64,000 nt of DNA from Trichocoleus desertorum ATA4-8-CV12 (GTDB lineage: Bacteria > Cyanobacteriota > Cyanobacteriia > FACHB-46): assembly GCA_019358975.1 (NCBI GenBank), contig JAHHIL010000001.1:434001-498000 (forward strand), in the 5' to 3' direction. Each line of letters begins with the position of its first letter. The stretch's first letter is position 1. Positions 17,051 through 23,471 of the stretch are shown one piece after another. Made by a program: the position numbers and the translations under genes. The notes under the pieces were generated by a model. It made no database searches, was not told the origin of the DNA, and saw only the letters and a program-made list of their open reading frames with translations.

Positions 17051-18682
17051 CTAACGAAGAGAACGATCCGACTTTGAATCGTGTGAAGCTACAGGAACAC
17101 GAGTCGTGTCATGCTCCTGAATATCCTGTAAGCCATAATCCTGAGGGACGCTGAAACCTTGGCGATGACGGCGATTGGCCCAGTACACACCTGCTCCGAA
17201 CGTACCCGCCGCGATCGCCCCTCCCGCCGGAATTACCAGCCACCAAGGGATTGCGGGTTGGGAAGTTGTGGTAACTGTCTCCCCATGCTCGTGATCCTCA
17301 GCAGTGTTGCTGCCGCCACGTAGCGATTGGGCATAGAGTTGCATGGCGCGTTGAGTGACAATGCGATCGCCATCAAAGAGTCCGTTTTTGACCTCCACTA
17401 ATTCCCCGGAGGCTTGACCCAGGGTCACTTCGGTCGGTTGGAAGGCATCGCCGTTTTGCACAAAGATAATCTGCTTTTTGTCATTAGTTTCCACCAACGC
17501 CGACTTGGGAATAGCTAGCACAGCGGCTGAGGTGCGATCGGTTAGAACCTCTAATTCTGCAAACATCCCCGATTTCAAGAGCCCGTCAGGGTTGTCCAAC
17601 TCAGCTTTGACAGGCACAATACGCGTCTCCCCTTGTACGACCGCGCCAATCACACTGATGCGACCTGTAAAGCTACGATCGCTTAGACTCGCCACTTTCA
17701 CTTGCACTCTTTGCCCCGTCTGAATCCGATCTAAGTCTTTTTCGTAGATATTGGCGCTGACCTGCACGCTGCTATCGTTGATGATTGTCATCACCTTTTT
17801 GCCTGCGTCCTCGCCTGATTCGCCCAGAGTGGTCTCGCGATCGGCCACGGTTCCTGCAATTGGAGCCGTAATGGTAATCGCGCCATCGCCATTGGCATTC
17901 GCGCCTAGTTGTCGCAATCGGGTTTGATAAGTTTCTTCGCTCAGATTGACCCGCGACTGAGCCACCTGCACTGCTGATTCAGCATGTCTCAGTTGGGAGG
18001 TGGCTTCAGAAACTTCTAAGCGGCTTTCAGCTTTGGTCAGCGCTGCTTGGGCTTGAGCCAGTTTTGTTTCTGACTCTAGAAACGTCCGTCTGGCGATCGC
18101 GCCGTTAGCCAATAGCTCCTGATCTTTGTCAAAACGCTCTTGAGCAAAACTGACTTCACTGCGAACTTGAGCCAGCTCGGTAGCCGCGATTTTTTGTTGC
18201 TGAGCATAGTTCTGTTGCGCCAGTTGCAAATCTGCCTGGGCTTGTTGCACCGAAGCGATCGCCTCAGAACGCCGATCGAGGGCTGTAGTTCGCAGTTCCG
18301 CCAGTTCCGGACTCGTCATCACTGCCACCGTCTGCCCCGCTTTGACGCGATCGCCGGGACTGACGAGCAGCCGAGTTACGGTACCTTTTACGGGAGTTGT
18401 TACCTCTACCTGCTGATTGGGCAAAGGTTCAATTTGGCCCGTAGTTTTGAGGCCAAAGGCCAACCGCTGACGAGTCACAGGCTCTACTTTTAGCCCCATT
18501 AGCTGAGCTGTCTTCGCATCGACTGGAATTGCCCCAGCCGCTTGCGTTGCTTGGCTACCGCCCTGAAATTCGTTGTCTCCATGCCCCTTATGCGCCAAGC
18601 TCTGGATGGGAGCACTCAACAGCAGCACGGTTAGGAGAGTGCTTGTAAGCTGAAAAATAGACAATTGAGGTAGGGGAGTCAT
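17051..18682 (-). CDS. Membrane fusion protein (periplasmic adaptor) of the HME-RND pump
   Basis: 543 residues from the ATG at 18682, preceded by AGGAAA. An ATG 12 codons earlier gives a less convincing signal peptide. A signal sequence ends in QSLAHKGHGDN, giving a His-rich mature N-terminus that may bind metal. Then come the lipoyl half-motif (VKGTVTRLLVSPGDRVKAGQTVAVM), a long alpha-hairpin of about 130 residues rich in Gln/Ala/Glu, the second lipoyl half (TITAPIAGTVADRETTLGE), a beta-barrel and a membrane-proximal domain. A second hydrophobic stretch follows (IPWWLVIPAGGAIAAGTFGAGVYWA, about residues 480-504). That stretch and its basic tail are an addition to the usual CusB/CzcB plan and suggest a C-terminal membrane anchor. 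It links the RND trimer to an outer-membrane channel. Confidence 0.9.
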   Translation of the reverse strand: MTPLPQLSIFQLTSTLLTVLLLSAPIQSLAHKGHGDNEFQGGSQATQAAGAIPVDAKTAQLMGLKVEPVTRQRLAFGLKTTGQIEPLPNQQVEVTTPVKGTVTRLLVSPGDRVKAGQTVAVMTSPELAELRTTALDRRSEAIASVQQAQADLQLAQQNYAQQQKIAATELAQVRSEVSFAQERFDKDQELLANGAIARRTFLESETKLAQAQAALTKAESRLEVSEATSQLRHAESAVQVAQSRVNLSEETYQTRLRQLGANANGDGAITITAPIAGTVADRETTLGESGEDAGKKVMTIINDSSVQVSANIYEKDLDRIQTGQRVQVKVASLSDRSFTGRISVIGAVVQGETRIVPVKAELDNPDGLLKSGMFAELEVLTDRTSAAVLAIPKSALVETNDKKQIIFVQNGDAFQPTEVTLGQASGELVEVKNGLFDGDRIVTQRAMQLYAQSLRGGSNTAEDHEHGETVTTTSQPAIPWWLVIPAGGAIAAGTFGAGVYWANRRHRQGFSVPQDYGLQDIQEHDTTRVPVASHDSKSDRSLR

Positions 18683-18810
18683 GGCGGTTTCCTGAGTACA
18701 GCGCTTGCTGGAGGGCAATTCTCGCTTGGGGGCTATCCTGTGGCGATCTGGGGGCGATCGCTAGGCTTTTACTAAGTCAGGCAAAATGCAGTTTTGGTAC
18801 CAACTTGTTT

Positions 18811-19503
18811 TCAGCGTTGGTACCAAGCTTGTCGCCATTGCTGCATCTGCTGAATTTCAGCTTCTTGGGACTTAATGATGTCTTGAGCCAGTTTTTGAAT
18901 TTCGGGGCGCTTGGACTTGCTGAGAGCCTCTTGTGCCATCGTCACTGCTCCCTCATGGTGCGGAATCATGGCATTGATGAAGCGCAGGTCAAATTCGGCA
19001 TCGGCTGCGCCTAAGTCCATCTCCATTGCCATGCCTTTTCTTTGATCCGGTGACATAGGCATAGCATGACCCATCTGAGGATTCCAAGCGACGGGTTGAG
19101 CACTGGCCTTGGGATACCAGGCTTGCCGCCACTGTTTCAGTTCTCCAATTTCTTTGTTTTGGGCCGCGATAATGTCTTGAGCCAGTTTTTGAATTTCGGG
19201 GCGCTTGGACTTGCTGAGAGCCTCTTGCGCCATCGTCACTGCTCCCTCATGATGTGGAGTCATGGCATCCACAAATCGCAAGTCAAAGTCGGCATCGGCT
19301 GGGCCTAACTCCATGCTGGTGCTGTGGTTCATCATGCCGCCATGATGCGCGTTGCCATGATCCATCCCGGATGTGGTGGTGGGGCTAGGAGCTTCAGCCT
19401 GGGTTTGGCTAGGTGTAGAGCAGGCATTGAGCAAACTAGCTGTGGCGATCGCCCCTAGTAATAAAGCAATAGAACGAGTTCTCATCCAAAATATGCGGGT
19501 CAT
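18811..19503 (-). CDS. DUF305 lipoprotein with two tandem domains (CopM-like)
   Basis: 230 residues from the ATG at 19503 (a second ATG at 19485 is possible). The sequence up to LLNACS is a lipoprotein signal with Cys28. A His/Met-rich region (MDHGNAHHGGMMNHSTSM) and two DUF305 domains follow (about 66-131 and 164-228). Each carries DLRF(V/I)(D/N)AM.PHHEGAVTMAQEAL, with the His-His and Met pattern expected to bind copper. CopM of Synechocystis is a periplasmic/exported DUF305 protein that binds Cu and protects cells; this protein heads an operon with a pump and a two-component system, matching that role. The two domains are nearly identical at DNA level over 80 bases, so duplication or conversion was recent. 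It is the first gene of the operon; the next gene starts 128 bases downstream. Confidence 0.88.
   Translation of the reverse strand: MTRIFWMRTRSIALLLGAIATASLLNACSTPSQTQAEAPSPTTTSGMDHGNAHHGGMMNHSTSMELGPADADFDLRFVDAMTPHHEGAVTMAQEALSKSKRPEIQKLAQDIIAAQNKEIGELKQWRQAWYPKASAQPVAWNPQMGHAMPMSPDQRKGMAMEMDLGAADAEFDLRFINAMIPHHEGAVTMAQEALSKSKRPEIQKLAQDIIKSQEAEIQQMQQWRQAWYQR
18878..19251. repeat. 80-bp direct repeats inside the DUF305 gene (18878-18957 and 19172-19251)
   Basis: The two 80-base segments differ at one position (T/C at the base after CCTCTTG), including all other synonymous sites. They are offset by 294 bases, so recombination between them would delete exactly 98 codons in frame. Confidence 0.92.
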
Positions 19504-19660
19504 AAGTCTTCGTGCCTTCGGAAAGTTGCAGAGGTCTATGTCGCTATTCTGAAGTCTCCTGTGAACTGGAGTGTCAACTAGGCAAACGAAATCCGTTAGA
19601 GCAGCCGCTTTGCATCTGTAGAAATCGGCGCTGCTCAACCATTCAGGGTGGCATGCAGTT

Positions 19661-19678
19661 ATGAAATCAGGATGAAAT
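19661..19678 (-). promoter_or_regulatory. Candidate OmpR-type operator upstream of the metal operon
   Basis: ATGAAAT at 19661-19667 and again at 19672-19678 on the plus strand. Read on the minus strand this is ATTTCAT-CCTG-ATTTCAT, a direct repeat with 11-bp phasing, the geometry bound by OmpR/PhoB regulators. It lies about 160 bases before the DUF305 start. A TTGACA closer to the gene (about 19575) has no convincing -10 partner. Confidence 0.5.
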
Positions 19679-19720
19679 AGCCCTAACCTTCAGGCAGGAA
19701 ATTGTGTTGTGGCGCTCTTA

Positions 19721-20899
19721 CTAAGCGATCGCGGAGAAGCGAGCTGGTGAAAGTTGTTCCAAGATTGGGTCTGTTGGGCCTGAGGCAGCTTGAGCAAATC
19801 GTTGGGCTAAAGGCGGCATGATCGCGAAGGGGTTACTAAAGCCAGAGAAAACGGACAATCCGCTTGTGTCTGGAACAGGGCCAATTAAAGGTAAGCGATC
19901 GCGGCTAAAGGCTACTAAGCATTGCTGCCATTGACCAGGCAAGTTTTGCAGTGCGGGTAACACCTGGCCTACCGCCTTCCGAATCGCTGTTTCACTGGCG
20001 ATCGCGTCAACTACCGCTTGCGGATCGCTCAGAACTCGGCTAATTTGTCCCAACCGCAGACTGCCATTTGCTAATTGCACCGCCCCCGCATCCAAGATCC
20101 AAGGCACTATCTCTAAGCCAGGCTCCTGCCACTCTTGCTCTTTAGCTGCTGTGCTTGCTTGTGCCTCTAGCTGAAAGCGCTGCATCTCTGCCGTCATCAC
20201 TAGCGTCCGTAACTTGACCTCTACGGGTAGCGTTTCAACCAGTTCAGCCTGGGTAAAGTAGAGGGGCACGGGTAATCCTGCTGCTAGCAAATCTCGACTC
20301 CAGCCACCCGCACAAACCACTACATTGCCAGCGGGGTAAGTTTGTTGAGTGGCGATCGCTCCTGTGACTCGCTGGTTTTGTCGCTGCAATCCTGTCACCT
20401 GATCGATCACAATGTTGCCACCCGATCGCACAAAGGCTTGGCGATAGGCTTGAGTTAGGGCTTCTGGGTCTACTTGACCGTGGCGAACGGTAAAAGCTCC
20501 AGCGATCGCTTCAGGATTGAGCAAAGGCTCCAACTCGCAAGCTTCAGTGACGCTCAGTAAATGCGGAGAAATGGCGTAATTGGCATAACTAGGTGCGATA
20601 GTAGCAGGGTCGCGATCGGCAGCGACCGTGAGCAACAAGTCTAGTTCTCGAAAGTGAATTTCTGCGCCTAACTCTGCGGCCAAGTGAGGATAACGCTGCT
20701 TGCCTTCTTGACAAAGCTGCTGAGTTAACTCAGTCGTACCAGACCAATAGGCAATGCCGCCGTAGCTGAAACGAGTTGCGCCTTGTATTGTGGCAGATTG
20801 CTCAATCAGCAGCACCGAAAACTGTTTCTGGGCCAGTTCGTAGCTTAAGGCTGCTCCGGTCACACCGCCGCCAATTACAATCCAGTCGTATGTACTCAT
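19721..20899 (-). CDS. FAD-dependent amine/amino-acid oxidase (DAO family)
   Basis: 392 residues. The sequence starts YDWIVIGGGVTGAALSYELAQKQFSVLLIEQ, the FAD-binding Rossmann motif with the ribose-binding Glu at its end. Further DAO-family elements are GAFTVRHGQVDPEAL (about 158-172), VVVCAGGWSRDLL (about 217-229) and a late SRDRLPLIGPVPDTSGLSVFSGFSNPF. The family oxidises glycine, sarcosine, D-amino acids or similar amines, releasing imine and H2O2. ThiO-type glycine oxidases for thiamine synthesis are one possibility, but no thiamine genes are near. It lies 22 bases behind the AtzE-like amidase and reads the same way, so the two are probably one operon. That context suggests use of an amide- or amine-containing nitrogen compound, which is inference. 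Confidence 0.82.
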   Translation of the reverse strand: MSTYDWIVIGGGVTGAALSYELAQKQFSVLLIEQSATIQGATRFSYGGIAYWSGTTELTQQLCQEGKQRYPHLAAELGAEIHFRELDLLLTVAADRDPATIAPSYANYAISPHLLSVTEACELEPLLNPEAIAGAFTVRHGQVDPEALTQAYRQAFVRSGGNIVIDQVTGLQRQNQRVTGAIATQQTYPAGNVVVCAGGWSRDLLAAGLPVPLYFTQAELVETLPVEVKLRTLVMTAEMQRFQLEAQASTAAKEQEWQEPGLEIVPWILDAGAVQLANGSLRLGQISRVLSDPQAVVDAIASETAIRKAVGQVLPALQNLPGQWQQCLVAFSRDRLPLIGPVPDTSGLSVFSGFSNPFAIMPPLAQRFAQAASGPTDPILEQLSPARFSAIA

Positions 20900-20921
20900 G
20901 CCCTCAATTTATACCCCAAGT

Positions 20922-22325
20922 TCAGGCCCCAAGCTGTGGTTGAACAATGGGCGCAGACACAACTCCAGCTTGTTCTAGAAATGCCGCCGCCCGCAGAATC
21001 AAGGCTTCATTATAGGGTGCGGCGATGAGTTGTACGCCAAGCGGCAATTGGCCCGATCGCTGAAGCGGTACTGATACTACTGGCAACCCGATAAAGGATA
21101 ACGGCTGAGTATATAACCCCAAATTAGGTCGAATCAGGATCTCTTCACCATCGATCGCGATCGTTTGCTGACCAATCAGTGAAGCAGGGTAAGGAGTGGT
21201 GGGAGCCAAGATCAGATCGACAGTTTGGAAGATCTCGCGCACCTGCTGCTGAAACCATTGGCGGAAGCGTTGGGCTTGGAGATACCAATGAGCAGGGATC
21301 AAAGCACCAGCCAGAAACCGATCGCGAGTGGCAGGGTCAAAGTCTTGAGACCGCGATCGCAAATTGGCCCAGTGGAAATTGGCACCTTCTGCGGCTGTAA
21401 TCACAAAAGCGGCAGCTCTGGCTCGATGGGCTTCTGGGATGGTGACGCGCTGAGTTGCGCCTAAAGCTGTGGCAACTTGCTCGACCGCTGCTAGCACTTC
21501 TGGTTCGGCCCCTTGAGCAAAGTACTCGTCTGCGATCGCGATTCTCACCCCGTCAATGCCTTGGTTTAGCTGGGGTAGGCACAGATCAGGGAGGCGATTG
21601 CTACTAATGGGGTCACGGGGGTCAGAGCCTTGCAACAAATCAAAAACTGTGGCCAGATCTCGCACCGAACGGGCGAAAGGGCCGATGTGGTCAAAGCTAC
21701 TAGAAAACAGCACTGCGCCAGCTCGTGACAAACGCCCATAAGTGGGTTTGAGACCGAACACGCCACATAAGGCCGCAGGGACTCGGATCGAGCCGTTAGT
21801 ATCAGAACCCAAGGTTAAGGGGACGAGACCCGCTGCTACTGCTGCTGCCGAGCCACCAGAGGAACCTCCCGCAATCCGAGCTAAGTCATGGGGGTTGTGT
21901 GTAGGACCGTAATGGCTATTCTCCGTCACGAAGCCATAGGCATACTCATCCATATTGAGCGTACCGAGCAAAATGGCTCCTGCTTGCCGCAGCTTTGCCA
22001 CGGCTGTTGCATCTTGGGTGGCTGGGGGATGTTCCGCGTTAATCTTGGAACCCGCTAAGGTGGTTAACCCCTCAACATCAAACAGATTTTTGACTGCAAA
22101 GGGCACGCCTGCTAGAGGGCCAGGATCTTGTCCTTGGGCGATCGCTTGGTCAATTTGCTCAGCAGTTGCTAAAGCGGTCTCGGCCATCACGGCTGTAAAG
22201 CAGTTGAGGGACTGGTTGAACTCAGCAATTCGCGCTAGAGTCGCTGCCATAACTGCTTTGGCCGTGACTTCTTGCCCTCGAATCACCGCTGCAATGCTGG
22301 TTGCATCTGCTTGCCATTGGCTCAT
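20922..22325 (-). CDS. AtzE-family amidohydrolase (amidase-signature enzyme)
   Basis: 467 residues. The amidase-signature triad is visible: Lys in GVPFAVKNLFDV (about residue 79), the Gly/Ser-rich loop AGGSSGGSAAAVAAGLVPL with the cis-Ser, and the nucleophile region LTLGSDTNGSIRVPAALCG. FGLKPTYGRLSR follows as in GatA-like enzymes. The upstream gene encodes a 62-residue AtzG-like protein and overlaps by the tetranucleotide ATGA, so the pair is translationally coupled. In Pseudomonas, AtzE with AtzG forms the 1-carboxybiuret hydrolase of the cyanuric acid route. Here no cyanuric acid hydrolase or allophanate hydrolase lies nearby, so the true substrate may be another ureide or amide. It is not the GatA subunit of the tRNA amidotransferase, because gatB/gatC are absent and the small partner is AtzG-like. 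Confidence 0.85.
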   Translation of the reverse strand: MSQWQADATSIAAVIRGQEVTAKAVMAATLARIAEFNQSLNCFTAVMAETALATAEQIDQAIAQGQDPGPLAGVPFAVKNLFDVEGLTTLAGSKINAEHPPATQDATAVAKLRQAGAILLGTLNMDEYAYGFVTENSHYGPTHNPHDLARIAGGSSGGSAAAVAAGLVPLTLGSDTNGSIRVPAALCGVFGLKPTYGRLSRAGAVLFSSSFDHIGPFARSVRDLATVFDLLQGSDPRDPISSNRLPDLCLPQLNQGIDGVRIAIADEYFAQGAEPEVLAAVEQVATALGATQRVTIPEAHRARAAAFVITAAEGANFHWANLRSRSQDFDPATRDRFLAGALIPAHWYLQAQRFRQWFQQQVREIFQTVDLILAPTTPYPASLIGQQTIAIDGEEILIRPNLGLYTQPLSFIGLPVVSVPLQRSGQLPLGVQLIAAPYNEALILRAAAFLEQAGVVSAPIVQPQLGA

Positions 22326-22510
22326 GGTTCAAAAATAGGCGCAGCTTCAATATTATCGGGCAGCGGAAACTCTAGAACTAGCTCTGCGATCGCTTCAATG
22401 CGGGCGAAGTTGGTGACGATGCTAGGAATGCCATCGGGGTCGAGGGGCAAATCAATCAGGCTAGCAGCAGCATGAACGTAATCAGTAGGGTCAATGGTTG
22501 AGTTTGACAT
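22322..22510 (-). CDS. AtzG-like small subunit (DUF4089-type)
   Basis: 62 residues. The text DYVHAAASLIDLPLDPDGIPSIVTNFARIEAIAELVLEFPLP matches the pattern of DUF4089/AtzG proteins, which fold like the GatC subunit of tRNA amidotransferases and stabilise their amidase partner. The stop codon overlaps the ATG of the AtzE-like gene (ATGA at 22322-22325), the typical arrangement for a 1:1 complex. It is the first gene of a three-gene operon. The assignment rests on size, motif look and position together. Confidence 0.8.
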   Translation of the reverse strand: MSNSTIDPTDYVHAAASLIDLPLDPDGIPSIVTNFARIEAIAELVLEFPLPDNIEAAPIFEP

Positions 22511-23136
22511 GCCTGGCAGGATGCTACTTGAAACTATATTTTCTCTGAAAGATTCCGCTACAGGGGATGCAAATTCCGGTTCTGGCCCGTGACGAGTTCA
22601 ACGAAGAGGCCAGCTCCCTTAATATCCTTTAAAGAGCGCCTCTACTGCCAAAATCGGCAAAAGAGTTAAGGGAGCAGAACTGTCAGCGCGAGTTTTTCGT
22701 TCAAGTCTTCTGGGCCATTTAACCCACGCTTCAGGTTCAATTGCTTGCCCGTAATCTCTCCTGCGATAGGTGCCAATTGCTACTGAAAAAGCTCAAGCTG
22801 GTGATGAGTGATCTCAGTGGGACTTGCTTTTCTTAATCCTGTCTTAACCACAGCAAAACTTTGTTATTCTAATGAATCCTGCTACGGATCACTGTCTTTG
22901 GCTGGTATTGCAGAGAAACTTAAATATATATGTTGAGGACTGCTGGAGCTAAAACACTTTTTGGTTAAGATCTGGTTAATAAGCAATTAAAGCCCTTGCT
23001 AGTCCTTTAACAGAACTCTTGGTTTCGTCAATCTGTTCAGACCTGAAGCCAGCGATCGCGGCAGGAACTTGTATTTGACGCTACAGGGTTCATCACTTAG
23101 AAAAGATAACAATTTAACAATCTCAGGGAGGAAACC
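22511..23136. other. 626-bp non-coding region with a long inverted repeat
   Basis: No gene is supportable on either strand. GCTCCCTTAA (22613-22622) is exactly complementary to TTAAGGGAGC (22666-22675), and TGCC (22646-22649) with GGCA (22656-22659) forms an inner hairpin, giving a potential branched structure of about 65 nt. The rest is unremarkable AT-rich sequence. The promoters of the AtzG-like gene (leftward) and of the small gene at 23137 (rightward) must lie here. Confidence 0.6.
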
Positions 23137-23394
23137 GTGACAGAACGCTCTAACTTTCTCTATCCGCGTAGTCGCTACCACGGCGAAGTTAAGCCAGAGA
23201 ATCTAGTTTTCAACGCCAATTTGCAAGAATTCTCTCAGCAAGTTACCTATATCTGTTGCTTAGAAACAGGTGGCAAACTCACGCCAGAGGAATCCTACAA
23301 AAAGGTAAAAGCGCTTTGGAAGCAGCTAAAGCGGACCAAAAAGCAACTGGGAATCGGTCAGAAACCTTTTCATCAGCCGGAAGAAGGTCTTTAG
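23137..23394 (+). CDS. Small conserved cyanobacterial protein (DUF7219-type)
   Basis: 85 residues from a GTG at 23137 with GGGAGGA just upstream. The sequence FLYPRSRYHGEVKPENLVFNANLQEFSQQVTYICCLETGGKLTPEE followed by a Lys-rich helix (YKKVKALWKQLKRTKKQLGIG) matches a short protein found widely in cyanobacteria. It is sometimes labelled, misleadingly, as isopropylmalate dehydrogenase-like; it is far too short for such an enzyme and has none of its motifs. Function is unknown. The basic C-terminal half could bind nucleic acid or a large complex, which is a guess. It is a single-gene unit with its own terminator. Confidence 0.82.
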   Translation: MTERSNFLYPRSRYHGEVKPENLVFNANLQEFSQQVTYICCLETGGKLTPEESYKKVKALWKQLKRTKKQLGIGQKPFHQPEEGL

Positions 23395-23432
23395 CAGTTT
23401 CAACTCTCAGTTTTTATATTTATCAATGTCGG

Positions 23433-23457
23433 GGGGTAGGCTTGCTGCCCCTCTTTT
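23433..23457 (+). terminator. Probable terminator of the DUF7219-type gene
   Basis: Stem GGGGTAG (23433-23439) / CTGCCCC (23445-23451) with one G-T pair and loop GCTTG, followed by TCTTTT. It is located 39 bases after the stop. Confidence 0.65.
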
Positions 23458-23471
23458 GCTATTTACTCGTG

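Noticed and set aside
20922-22325. GatA subunit of the Glu-tRNA amidotransferase
   Set aside because: The amidase signature fits both, but the coupled small protein is AtzG-like and neither gatB nor gatC is adjacent.
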